Positions 8,406-16,800 of a DNA stretch of 64,000 nt are shown here, one piece after another. Position numbers and translations under genes: made by a program. Source of the DNA: DASRJW01 sp964567755 (GTDB lineage Bacteria > Krumholzibacteriota > Krumholzibacteriia > G020349025); the NCBI GenBank assembly GCA_964567755.1, contig CAZMNW010000037.1, forward strand, positions 1 to 64,000, written 5' to 3'. Within the stretch, counting starts at the first letter, position 1; each line of letters begins with the position of its first letter. The notes beneath the pieces were generated by a model, which was not told where the DNA came from, searched no databases, and saw only the letters and a list, made by a program, of their open reading frames with translations.

Positions 8406-9011
8406 TCAGATGAGCCTCTGTTTCCGGCGACGCACAGCGCGACCGGCGATTCCAGCAAGCCCAACGCAAAGAGTGATCATACTCGCGGGCTCGGGGACAG
8501 GCTGGAGGAAGCCGCGAATTTCGCCACCGGGGTGCGCTGTGGTATGGATGTTGAAATAGGACGTTCCGTTCGCCAGTGCCGTGGTGAGTGCGGCCTCGGC
8601 GCCGGCCACGGTGCCACCGCTGGCCGTGATGAAGCCCGCCCTGAACGAAGAGGCCAGCGTCAGGTCGAGAGTGTTGTCATAGTTGCCGCTCATGACGCCA
8701 CTGGGGAATCCGGCGAACGTCGGAGTCGTCGTGGCAACAGCGGCTGTGCCGGCGAATGGGACGGCAGTCGCGGCGTGAATGTGAGCCGCCGTGACTCCCG
8801 CAAGCAAGCCGCTGAACGACGCATTCACGTGCAACGTTTGCGCCAGGTCATCGTACTCCACGAGCGCGTATCCGAGCCCAGGGGATGCGTTGGGTGGAGC
8901 TTCACTCGGCCCATTGAGGTACGCGTAGTAGGAAAGGAGCGTCGCATTGGCGGTCTGGGCAACTCCCATGAGAACAACCGCGACCACGGAAAGAAGGAGC
9001 CGACGTGTCAT
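8406..9011 (-). CDS. CHRD-domain protein with PEP-CTERM sorting signal
   Basis: The 201-residue secreted protein has a signal peptide (residues 1-23, ending ANA). A CHRD domain (about 28-165) shows the family features PSEAPPNAS, AAHIHAA and HTTAHPGGEIRG. A C-terminal PEP-CTERM signal is formed by VPEPAS, a hydrophobic stretch and a final RRRK cluster. PEP-CTERM proteins are processed by exosortase and placed at the cell surface; no exosortase gene is in this window. An AGGAGA ribosome site lies 7 nt before the ATG. CHRD domains are also found in chordin, but their bacterial role is unknown. Confidence 0.85.
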   Translation of the reverse strand: MTRRLLLSVVAVVLMGVAQTANATLLSYYAYLNGPSEAPPNASPGLGYALVEYDDLAQTLHVNASFSGLLAGVTAAHIHAATAVPFAGTAAVATTTPTFAGFPSGVMSGNYDNTLDLTLASSFRAGFITASGGTVAGAEAALTTALANGTSYFNIHTTAHPGGEIRGFLQPVPEPASMITLCVGLAGIAGRAVRRRKQRLI

Positions 9012-9158
9012 GGCAGTGTCTCCTTTGGCTCGTGTAGCAATCGGCCCGTTGGGGGAAAACGTGCATCGTTCCCCGTTGAAAGAACTGCATCGAACATCTC
9101 AACCAAATGATCTGGTACGATAAACTTGTGGAGCAGGGAAGTCAACGCCAAGAGCGTG

Positions 9159-9216
9159 CAGCTCATTGTCGAGGCTCAGCGGGGTCCTGGTGTTCGGCTT
9201 CCAGTTCGGCGCAAAT
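9159..9216 (+). repeat. Diverged copy of the subtilase gene's signal-peptide coding segment
   Basis: This 58-bp stretch matches 9269-9326 at 53 of 58 positions, offset by 110 bp. The second copy codes for the signal peptide of the subtilase that follows. The first copy is out of use: its frame closes at a TGA at 9216-9218. It records a local duplication of the gene's 5' end. Confidence 0.85.
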
Positions 9217-9242
9217 GAAGATTCGCGGAGGCATCGCTAAGG

Positions 9243-11645
9243 TTGCAATTTTTGCGGAGTAGGATTCTCAGCTCGTTGTCGAGACTCACCGGGGTCCTGG
9301 TGTTCGGCTTCCAGCTCGGCGCGAATCCGCTTCGGGCCCAAGAGGTGCTGCGCCTGCCCTTCCAGCCGGGGCCCGACTTCGTGGGCTGGGTCGACGACAC
9401 TTTCATCTTCGTCCTCCGGCCCGGCGCACGGCCGCGCGTGGACCATGCAGCCGATGGGAGGCCACGCGTCGACGTTCCCTCGCTGCAACGCTTGCTGGAT
9501 GCTCATGGAGTGCGGGGCCTCGAACCTCTGTTCCCCAGGGCGGAGCCCCCGGGTGCAGGATCGCAGCGGCCCGATCTCACCCGCCACTATCGGGTGCAGC
9601 TCCCGGCGGCGGGCCTTGATGCGGCGCTCACGGACTTCGCCGCCGATCCGGTGCTGGCGCAGGTCGAGCGCATCGGCATGCACGCGGTTCACGCGGCCCC
9701 TAACGATCCGTACTTCCAGGACTCGCCGAACCCGAACTTCCTTTTCGACCAGTGGCACTATTGGGACACCCATGGTGTGCACGTGGACCAGGCCTGGGAC
9801 ACGCAAGCCGGGGATGCCTCGGTTGTCGTCGCCATCCTCGACACCGGCGTGCGTTACTTCCACGCGGATCTTGGCGGCAGCAGCGCTCCATGGGGGCCGG
9901 CGAATCCATTCGCCGGCGGCAACATCTTCATCAACCCCGGGGAAACGCCTGGCGACAGCCAGGACGACGACGGCAACGGTTTCGTGGACGACGTCGTCGG
10001 CTGGGACTTCGTCTCCCAGGCAGGTGGGGGAGGCGTCACCTGTCTCGACGTGGACTGCAGCAATGTGGACAACGATCCCGACGATGGCGTCGGGCATGGC
10101 ACGCACGTGGCCGGAACGGTGAGCGCAATCACGAACAACGGTTCTTCCGTCGCCGGCGTGGCCGGCGGCTGGAGCAACGGCAGTTCGAGCGGCGCCGGCA
10201 ACGGTGTGAAGATCCTGCCGCTGCGCATCGGCTATTTGGCGCGCTACCAGGGCCAAGTGACGGGCATCGTCCGCATGGATTGGGCAGCGCAGGCGATGAG
10301 CTACGTGGCGGATCTGGTCGACGCCGGTGTCAACGTGACGGCGGTGAACTGCTCCTGGGGCTCGTCGAACTCCGGCGGTCTGGGAGCGGCGGTGGACGAT
10401 CTCATCGCCCACGACGTCCTGGTGGTGCACTCTGCGGGGAACAGCAACAGCTCCACTGCGGACTACCTCGGCAGCCGCACCGATGTGATCAACGTGGCCG
10501 CCACCGATCGGGCGGGGAATGGTGCGACCTTCACGAATCATGGCTCCTGGGTGGACGTCGCCGCACCGGGGGTGGAGATTCTCAGCACCTACCGCAGTCC
10601 GGACGATCCGGATCCGACGCATCATTACATCGCTCTCTCCGATGGCACATCCATGTCTGCGCCGCACATCGCGGGGATCGCGGCACTGCTCGAGTCGTGC
10701 AATCCTGCACTCACGCGGACGCAAAAGTTTGCGCTCATCGTGAACAACACTGATCCGTACACGGACAGCCGGCTCCTGGGCTCGGGAATCGCCAATGCTG
10801 CCGAGGCGATCGCCGCGGGAAACTGCGTCGTACCCTGCGACTTGGTGGCGAACTTTTCCACCACGTCCGCCGCGGGATGCGCACCGCTTCCGGTGGGGTT
10901 CACCGATCTATCGACGGGCACCGGGATCAGCACCTGGGTCTGGGACTTCGGCGACGGCGGCACCTCGGCGCTGCAGCATGCAGTGCATCTCTACAACGCT
11001 GCCGGGACCTACACGGTGCGGCTCATCGTTTCAGGCGGTTCGTGCTCCGACACTCTTGTCGTCTCCGGACTGGTGACAGTGCAGCCGCCAGAGCCGGTGG
11101 GTGCATTCACTGGCACGCCGACGACCGGCGAAGTGCCTTTGGCGGTCGCCCTCACCGACCAGTCGGCACCTGTCCCGAGTTCCTGGAATTGGGACTTCGG
11201 CGATGGCAACAGCTCGAGCCAGCAGCACCCGTCGCACACTTACCAATTGCCGGGGACATACGACGTCACGCTCATCGCTTCGAACGCCTGTGGCGCCGAC
11301 ACCCTCGTTCGGGCAGCCTACATCGTCGTCGATCCCAGCACGACATCGGTGCTTTTCGAAAGCGCCGGAAGGGGCATAGCGACCTGGGTCTGGCCGAACC
11401 CATGCGGCCCGGCGACGCAGGTCTTCTTCCGGCTGGAGCGGGAGACACCCGTGGAAATCGTGGTTTACGACGTCGCCGGCCGTCCCGTGCGCCACCTGAC
11501 CTCGCGCGCATTCGGAGCGGGAGCACACGCGCTCCCGTTCGACGGTACCGACGACCGCGGCCGGCGTCTCGCCTCCGGCCTCTACATCTACCGTTTCGTC
11601 GCCGCTGGCCGCGTCGAGACGCGGAAGCTCGTGGTCTCGCGCTAA
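9243..11645 (+). CDS. Secreted subtilase (S8) with two PKD domains and FlgD-like C-terminal domain
   Basis: A signal peptide of about 30 residues ends near LRAQ. The subtilisin triad is visible as Asp200 (ILDTGV), His285 (GHGTHVAG) and Ser470 (GTSMSAPH), with the oxyanion region NCSWGSSNSGG between. Two PKD domains follow (about 540-620 and 620-698), each with a DFGDG motif. A FlgD-like Ig domain closes the protein (about 720-800, VYDVAGRPVR ... SGLYIYRF ... KLVVSR). Such C-terminal domains are thought to act as secretion or anchoring tags in FCB-group bacteria. The start is uncertain: TTG codons at 9243 and 9252 are the only early starts, with no clear RBS. The 58-bp duplicate upstream suggests that the original start region was rearranged. 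Confidence 0.88.
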   Translation: MQFLRSRILSSLSRLTGVLVFGFQLGANPLRAQEVLRLPFQPGPDFVGWVDDTFIFVLRPGARPRVDHAADGRPRVDVPSLQRLLDAHGVRGLEPLFPRAEPPGAGSQRPDLTRHYRVQLPAAGLDAALTDFAADPVLAQVERIGMHAVHAAPNDPYFQDSPNPNFLFDQWHYWDTHGVHVDQAWDTQAGDASVVVAILDTGVRYFHADLGGSSAPWGPANPFAGGNIFINPGETPGDSQDDDGNGFVDDVVGWDFVSQAGGGGVTCLDVDCSNVDNDPDDGVGHGTHVAGTVSAITNNGSSVAGVAGGWSNGSSSGAGNGVKILPLRIGYLARYQGQVTGIVRMDWAAQAMSYVADLVDAGVNVTAVNCSWGSSNSGGLGAAVDDLIAHDVLVVHSAGNSNSSTADYLGSRTDVINVAATDRAGNGATFTNHGSWVDVAAPGVEILSTYRSPDDPDPTHHYIALSDGTSMSAPHIAGIAALLESCNPALTRTQKFALIVNNTDPYTDSRLLGSGIANAAEAIAAGNCVVPCDLVANFSTTSAAGCAPLPVGFTDLSTGTGISTWVWDFGDGGTSALQHAVHLYNAAGTYTVRLIVSGGSCSDTLVVSGLVTVQPPEPVGAFTGTPTTGEVPLAVALTDQSAPVPSSWNWDFGDGNSSSQQHPSHTYQLPGTYDVTLIASNACGADTLVRAAYIVVDPSTTSVLFESAGRGIATWVWPNPCGPATQVFFRLERETPVEIVVYDVAGRPVRHLTSRAFGAGAHALPFDGTDDRGRRLASGLYIYRFVAAGRVETRKLVVSR

Positions 11646-11665
11646 CGCGGTGCCGCAGAAACGGC

Positions 11666-13864
11666 TCACCACACGGGCGCTTCTCGTCCCAGTGCAGCGA
11701 GCGCGCGTCCGGCATGCGCGCGCAGCACTTCGTGGTGCTTGCCGGTGTTGAACAGCCCCGTCGCCGCCCATTGCTGCGGATCGGCGAGGCGTAACCCCGC
11801 GCGCTGGATCGCCGCGCGCACGTCAGCGCGCGACTCGATTCTCCGATCGTACCAAACGAGGAACACAATGATCGCCGGTGTGCGAGCGAACTCGCCGACC
11901 GCGCCGCTGTCCCATCTGCCGTCAGGGCGCTGCTGGCGGAGCACCCAGTCCACATGACGCGGCAAGACCGCGCGCAGGCTCGCGCGCACGTCCCTGCCGC
12001 CAAGCAGGAGATCGGCGGCCATCCAGCCTTCCTGTGTGTAGGCGGCGCCAGTGAGGGCTCCCTCTCTGCCCTCGGCGGTCACCGGACCTGGCGGCAGCGA
12101 GCCGTCCTTCTGCACCTGCTCGAGCGTCCACTTCAAGGCGCGCAGCGCGCGCTCGCGATCGCGGGTATCGCCGCTGCGCCGCGCGAGCCACGCGTTGAGC
12201 TCGACGCCAGCGAGGGACGTGCTCACGAGATACGGGACGCGGGATTCGCGTTGCCGCACGCGCGGTCGGTAGGAGTGGGGCCAGCCAATCCCCACGGCGC
12301 CGCTTGGCAGGATCATCGCGTCCTCCTCGAGTGCGGTCACGAAGCGTCGCGCCGCCATCTCCCAGCGCCGCACTCTCTCCTCGCCTGCGCGCGACTCGAG
12401 CGCCGGGAATACACCGAGCGCCGCCGCCATGTCGGCGATGTACGCGGAGTTGTAGCCCGTCGACCAGTAACCTGTGGTGTCTTGCGCGGCGGCGAACGAG
12501 TCCGCCCAGGCGAGAGCCCGTTCGCCGCAAGCGTGCACATCGAACCACTCGGGCGTTTCTTCGGAGAAGGAGTCGAAGATCTCTTGCGCCGACGCGAGAG
12601 CGCGCATGAAGTAACCCTCGACGAACAAACGCCGCGGCTCCTCGGGACGCCCCAGCGTGTGCGCGCAGACAATTCGCAGGCTCGCGCGTGCCGCGGCGGG
12701 ATCGATCCCATAGCGTGCACGCGCCGATGCGATGCGCGGCGGTCCTTGCAGATCTCGGCGCTCGGTTCCGAGACAGGCGACCCGTTGGAGCGCCGACACG
12801 GCGGGTGCGGTGCGTTCGGCGAAGGCCACGACGAGACGCTGGTCATCCACGAGCAACGCGGGTGTGACGGGGATGCGCCCGGGGCGCAGCGCCAACGGTT
12901 GCTGTGGCAACCAGGCGCGTCCACCGTCGGTCGAGAAAGCCAGGCGCAGCGCCTGCAGAGGTGGCAGGGCCTGCGTCGTATCGGGTGCCGGATCGGTCCA
13001 TGCCAAGGCCAACATTTCTTTTTCATCTCGTGCGAGGGCGATGCCCGAAGCTGCCGCGGGGATGCCGAGCTCACGCCACTCGCTCCAGCTGGTTCCGCCA
13101 TCGGTTGACTCGCACGCGACCAACCGACCGGCGCGGTGCGCGACGAGGAGCAACCGTCCGTCCGCACATTCCGCAATTGCCGGCGAATCGAGATCCGTCC
13201 AGGCAAGTGTGCCGGTCTCGCGCCAGTGCGCGCCTCTATCGCGCGATTCGTGCAGCACGAGCGCGATTCCAGCGCTGTCCCACGCGGCGGGCAGGAGAAT
13301 GGCGCCGGAGCGCATCACGATGGGGGCGCCGAGTCGCACGGAACGGCTGCTCCGCTGCGCGAGCCTCACGGGCTCCGCCCAGTTTTTGCCGCTGCCAGTT
13401 CCTCGCCACGTGAACACACCGAAAAGCGAGTCCCCCTGGGGATCGATCCCTCGCGGTTCAGGCGCGACCGCGATCACGATCGTTTCGCCCTCGGGGAATC
13501 GCTGCACGCGTGGTGAGCGGAGAACCCCCGGAATTTCGTGTTGGATTGGTGTCGACGCCGGGAGATTTGCACCGTCCCGAGCCGTGGCAGGGCTCCAGCT
13601 GAGCTCCGCTAGAACGGTTCGACTGGGATCGATCAATGCCAAGAGCCATGGCGCTTGCGTCGTTCCTACGAGACCGCCGACCGCGCAGCGCACACCCGGA
13701 ACCGGTTCCGAGACCCACAGGACGTGCTCGGTGGCGAGCGCTCCTGGTGACGACTCGACGGCACGGCGCTCACGCACGGCGAGCCAGGCACCGAGGGCCA
13801 GGAACGCGAAGATCGCCGGGAGGGCGTAGAGCACGGAGCGCGGTATTCGGAGCTGTGACACCAT
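11666..13864 (-). CDS. Membrane-anchored sialidase-like beta-propeller fused to an alpha-helical (toroid-like) domain
   Basis: An N-terminal membrane anchor or uncleaved signal (about 9-29) is followed by a BNR/sialidase-like region. Three Asp-box-type motifs are visible: ESRDRGAHW, STDGGTSW and STDGGRAW. After about residue 400 the protein is mostly helical with repeated hydrophobic and aromatic patterns such as YNSAYIADMAAALG, YTQEGWMAADLLL and WVLRQQRPDGRW, as in alpha/alpha-toroid glycosidase or terpene-cyclase-like folds. The sialidase Arg triad is not obvious, so sialidase activity should not be assumed. The gene is convergent with the subtilase gene, 20 bp away. It is likely an extracytoplasmic carbohydrate-related protein. 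Confidence 0.6.
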   Translation of the reverse strand: MVSQLRIPRSVLYALPAIFAFLALGAWLAVRERRAVESSPGALATEHVLWVSEPVPGVRCAVGGLVGTTQAPWLLALIDPSRTVLAELSWSPATARDGANLPASTPIQHEIPGVLRSPRVQRFPEGETIVIAVAPEPRGIDPQGDSLFGVFTWRGTGSGKNWAEPVRLAQRSSRSVRLGAPIVMRSGAILLPAAWDSAGIALVLHESRDRGAHWRETGTLAWTDLDSPAIAECADGRLLLVAHRAGRLVACESTDGGTSWSEWRELGIPAAASGIALARDEKEMLALAWTDPAPDTTQALPPLQALRLAFSTDGGRAWLPQQPLALRPGRIPVTPALLVDDQRLVVAFAERTAPAVSALQRVACLGTERRDLQGPPRIASARARYGIDPAAARASLRIVCAHTLGRPEEPRRLFVEGYFMRALASAQEIFDSFSEETPEWFDVHACGERALAWADSFAAAQDTTGYWSTGYNSAYIADMAAALGVFPALESRAGEERVRRWEMAARRFVTALEEDAMILPSGAVGIGWPHSYRPRVRQRESRVPYLVSTSLAGVELNAWLARRSGDTRDRERALRALKWTLEQVQKDGSLPPGPVTAEGREGALTGAAYTQEGWMAADLLLGGRDVRASLRAVLPRHVDWVLRQQRPDGRWDSGAVGEFARTPAIIVFLVWYDRRIESRADVRAAIQRAGLRLADPQQWAATGLFNTGKHHEVLRAHAGRALAALGREAPVW

Positions 13865-14122
13865 CGTGTTTTCTTTCCACCTCGCGCCTGCAGCTGCTTG
13901 ATCGCTCCCTCGGCGGAATGTCCGGAGGTTGAGCGTCGGTTCTTCTGATGTTCCCAGAATCGAGATCGGTTACGGGCAGGATAGCTCGGCGGTAGCCTGC
14001 GGTGAAGCGTTCCCTTGGCAACTCATCCTGGTGTCGTGACAGTTCAAGTGGCGGAACGACGCGGCGCGCACCGCGTTGGTGCGGTTGCCACCTTGGGTGA
14101 ACGAGCGTCCGCCGCAGCAGGC

Positions 14123-14290
14123 TCAACGCCTGACGACGAATTTCCGTTTCGCGACAGCTCCACTCGACGCGAGACGGGCGAAGTAGACCCCGGCCGCGAG
14201 GGTTCTGCCTTCTCGTGAGCGGCCATCCCAGTCGACCGTGTGGACGCCGGCGGCGAAATCGGCGCGGGTCACCGCGCGGAGCGGCCCAGT
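14123..14290 (-). pseudogene. Remnant FlgD-like C-terminal domain
   Basis: Only the end of a FlgD-like Ig domain remains in this reading frame: AAGVHTVDWDGRSREGR, then LAAGVYFARL, then KRKFVVRR at the stop. These match the C-termini of the subtilase and FG-GAP proteins in this window. Upstream of it (about 14290-14480) no frame continues such a protein, and the frame runs into the start of the divergent gene at 14490. It is a decayed 3' fragment of a secreted protein gene. Confidence 0.65.
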
Positions 14291-14489
14291 GAGATGAGAT
14301 CGTGATTCCAATCCAACGAGCGCGGCACTGGTGGTTTCGCGTGTGGTCCGAAGGCCCGCGCTGATGCGTGTCCATGTACGCTCGGGGGTCCCGAATTTGC
14401 CGTGACGGGACGCCCGGCCGAGTGTAGTCTCGCCTTCGGATGCGAGACAGTGTGATTTCATGGCAATGCAACGATAGAAGGAGCACGTC

Positions 14490-15206
14490 ATGTGGCTCAA
14501 GACGGTTTCCGTCGCTGGAGCGTTTCTCGGCACACTCGCATGCGTCGCGGCGGCGCAGGAGGCTGCCCCCGCGGCCTCGCCTCAGGATCGGGTCGAGATG
14601 GTGAAGGAGTCCTTCGGGGCGAGCAAGGCGGCGCTGCGGCAGTACGAGTGGATCGAGACTGTCGCCCTGTCTCTGAACGGCGAGGAGAAAGTCCGCCAGC
14701 AGTACAAGTGCTACTACGGCGCCGAGGGCACGCTCCAGAAAGTCCCGGTTGCAGCGGATGCCAAAGAGGAGCAGAAGCGGGGACTACGAGGAAAGGTGAT
14801 CGAGAACAAGAAGGCCGAACTCGAGGCTTCGCTCAAGGAAGCGGTGGGTCTCTTGCGCCAATACGCGCCCCTCGATCCGGCGCGGCTCCAGGCCGCGAAG
14901 GACGCCGGAAATGTCAGCGTTTCCTTGCCCGGCGCGGACGGCCACATCCGCGTCACCATCAAGAGTTATTTGAAGCCCGGGGACGAGGTAACAGTCGAAC
15001 TGGATGCGGCCAAGAACACGCTGCAGGGGGTTTCGATCACGTCGTTCGTCGAGCAGGCGAAGGAAAAGAGCCCGGTATCCGGGAAGGTCTCCTACGCTGC
15101 GCTTGCGGATGGCACGATCTATCCGGCAAAGGAAGCTGTGGCAATCAGCGCGCAGGGGCTCACCGTCGATGTTCAGAACAGCGGCTATCGCAAGCAAGGC
15201 CAGTGA
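14490..15206 (+). CDS. Secreted protein of unknown function
   Basis: The 238-residue protein has a clear signal peptide (MWLKTVSVAG ... CVAAAQ, about 22 residues). The mature part is rich in Lys, Glu and Ala, with long helices (about 25-130) followed by a beta-rich half (about 140-230). GGAG lies 6 nt before the ATG. I recognise no domain, although similar exported proteins are common in soil-bacterium genomes. The protein is probably periplasmic. Its neighbours are remnants, so context gives no clue. Confidence 0.7.
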   Translation: MWLKTVSVAGAFLGTLACVAAAQEAAPAASPQDRVEMVKESFGASKAALRQYEWIETVALSLNGEEKVRQQYKCYYGAEGTLQKVPVAADAKEEQKRGLRGKVIENKKAELEASLKEAVGLLRQYAPLDPARLQAAKDAGNVSVSLPGADGHIRVTIKSYLKPGDEVTVELDAAKNTLQGVSITSFVEQAKEKSPVSGKVSYAALADGTIYPAKEAVAISAQGLTVDVQNSGYRKQGQ

Positions 15207-15249
15207 TCGGGCGAGGGGACACGGGCTGATCGCCGAAGCCTATAGGGCA

Positions 15250-15462
15250 ATGCTCGCCCGACTCCGTGCAAGACGGCGTGAGGCTCTCCTGTTGCGCACA
15301 GAGGGCAGCCACACCTACACCGAGATCGCCAAAATCGTCGGTTGCTCGACGAGCGCGGCTCGCATGCGCGTAGCTCGGGCCCTCCAAGACTTGACCGCAA
15401 TGACCATGCGCGTGCCCGGACCCATTGTCGCACCTAGTCGCGCATGTTCGGCACCAGACTGA
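15250..15462 (+). pseudogene. Sigma-70 region 4 remnant (ECF-type)
   Basis: The frame encodes a helix-turn-helix like sigma region 4.2: RREALLLRTEGSHTYTEIAK followed by IVGCSTSAARMRVARAL. Region 2 and the linker are absent upstream: the frame there is out of phase with the 14490 gene and non-homologous. It is either a decayed ECF sigma gene or a 70-residue orphan; the lack of an RBS favours decay. Confidence 0.55.
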
Positions 15463-15500
15463 TCCAGGGCGCTGGTGCTGGCTCCGGGAGGTTCGATCTC

Positions 15501-16172
15501 TCACGGGGCGAGATTCATCCGACGGAGCAATCCTTCGAATCTGGGATCGGAGCGAAGGCCATCGAATCTCGGGTCGACCTTGAGGACGAGAAGCTCCTCG
15601 GAGCGGAAGTCGGCCGCTTGCTCGAGCTCGGCAAATGCTTGGTCCTTCTCGCCCAGACCCAGATACACGAGCGCGAAGTAAAACGGGTTCACAGTCTTCT
15701 GCTCGGCCATCTGCTTCAATTGGTCAAGAACTTCTCGTGCCAGGTCTGAATCGCCAGAAACCGCATAGGCATGCCCAAGCAACGAGAGAGTGTGCGGGCT
15801 CTCGGGATCCAGCCGCCGCGCGGCGTCGAACTCCGCGATTGCTTGCGCGTACATGTGCTTCTGCTCGAAGGCCAGACCGAGGTTGTAATGCGCTACGTGG
15901 AAATCTGGGTGCGCCTGCAGAATCCTCTGGCTCTCCGAGATCGACTGATCGTACTGCCTTGCAACGTACTGCGACCACGCCAGGCTCGCGCTGACGAAGG
16001 GTGTGAGGGGGTCGAGTGAACGAGCCTCTGTCATCTTGGCGATGGCTTCCGCCACTCTTCCTTGCGCCACCAGCATGAAGCCGTACCATTGATGCGCCGT
16101 CGCGTACCCTGGCTTGAGCTCGATTGCCCTCAAGTAGCGGTAGAAGACCAGTCGCTTCTCCTCGAATTCCAT
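15501..16172 (-). CDS. TPR-repeat protein, probably a truncated C-terminal fragment
   Basis: The roughly 223-residue protein is built of tetratricopeptide repeats: RAIELKPGYATAHQWYGFML, then units ending in LDPLTP, AHPDFHVAHYNLGL and LDPESPHTLSLLG. It finishes with LKVDPRFDGLRSDPRF, an ending typical of large regulators in which a kinase or winged-helix domain precedes TPRs. That N-terminal effector domain is absent. The start at 16172 has GGAAGG nearby, while a longer start at 16199 adds 9 residues. It sits in a zone of gene remnants, so I read it as a fragment that may still be translated. Confidence 0.6.
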   Translation of the reverse strand: MEFEEKRLVFYRYLRAIELKPGYATAHQWYGFMLVAQGRVAEAIAKMTEARSLDPLTPFVSASLAWSQYVARQYDQSISESQRILQAHPDFHVAHYNLGLAFEQKHMYAQAIAEFDAARRLDPESPHTLSLLGHAYAVSGDSDLAREVLDQLKQMAEQKTVNPFYFALVYLGLGEKDQAFAELEQAADFRSEELLVLKVDPRFDGLRSDPRFEGLLRRMNLAP

Positions 16173-16618
16173 GATCCCTTCCTTCGACCGTGGTGACACA
16201 TGCCGCCTTCGCCGAACTCAGCGCTCGGTCACATCGAACCTCGGGACCGTTCACGAACGGCTTGCGGGCAAGCTGCATGCCGTCGCGAGGTCGCAAACAC
16301 ACGAACAAAGGTCAGGATCTGAGCAAGTACTCCTGGGAACACCGGAATTCACAGAGTGCAGTGACTCAACGCTTCGAGGACAAGTAGATGCGCTGCAGTA
16401 GCACTCAGGTGGGTCTCTCTTTCGTTTGACTTCAACGCATCGACGCCAAAGGTCTCCTTGTCCTGTCAACGTTGTTGGCAGTCATTTCCTTTGCCTCGAG
16501 CACGCGTCCCGGAGCATCGACTCACTTGGCTGCATGTCGCGGCCACCATCGATATCCAATGGAGGGGCATTGTGTTTTGCGCTGTCCACGGAGTTGACAG
16601 TGGTCAAAATTCTTACGC

Positions 16619-16635
16619 TGTAAACCTTGTTTACA
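16619..16635. promoter_or_regulatory. Palindromic operator candidate
   Basis: TGTAAAC and GTTTACA flank a 3-nt centre, a perfect dyad of the kind bound by dimeric repressors. It lies about 95 bp upstream of the predicted -35 box of the HNH gene. The regulator is unknown. Confidence 0.45.
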
Positions 16636-16671
16636 ATCAAATCAGCTCAAGACGCCGCACTGACACCATTC

Positions 16672-16709
16672 TCGATCTGGCATGAATCCCGCATCGACCT
16701 GGCACGAAT
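16672..16709 (+). promoter_or_regulatory. 16-bp direct repeat including a sigma-54-like element
   Basis: TCGATCTGGCATGAAT (16672-16687) and TCGACCTGGCACGAAT (16694-16709) match at 14 of 16 positions with a 22-bp period, i.e. on the same helix face. Positions 16678-16693 also fit the GG-N10-GC layout of a sigma-54 promoter with 10 of 12 consensus bases. Both readings (activator sites or sigma-54 promoter) are possible, and neither is proven. Confidence 0.35.
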
Positions 16710-16727
16710 TTTTCTCTAACGATCTAC

Positions 16728-16756
16728 TTGACATTTGATTCGTAGTTCTTCATATT
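16728..16756 (+). promoter_or_regulatory. Sigma-70-like promoter of the HNH gene
   Basis: A perfect TTGACA (16728-16733), a 17-bp spacer and CATATT (16751-16756, 4 of 6 matches) lie 45 bp before the GTG at 16801. The local AT content supports it. It is the best-matching housekeeping-type promoter I noticed in this window. Confidence 0.6.
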
Positions 16757-16800
16757 GAATAAGCGATCACGACCACCGATTCCTCCCAAGGTCAGGTGCC

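Larger units (their letters stand above)
16173..16800. other. 600-bp non-coding region before the HNH gene
   Basis: No gene is supported here. It is less GC-rich than its surroundings, especially 16560-16760. It contains a perfect 7-bp-arm palindrome (16619-16635), two 16-bp direct repeats (16672-16687 and 16694-16709), a sigma-54-like element and a sigma-70-like promoter (16728-16756), which all appear as separate entries. Confidence 0.6.

Noticed and set aside
9237..10724. Minus-strand open frame of 495 codons
   Set aside because: It lies opposite the subtilase catalytic domain; composition is His/Arg/Val-rich with no domain.
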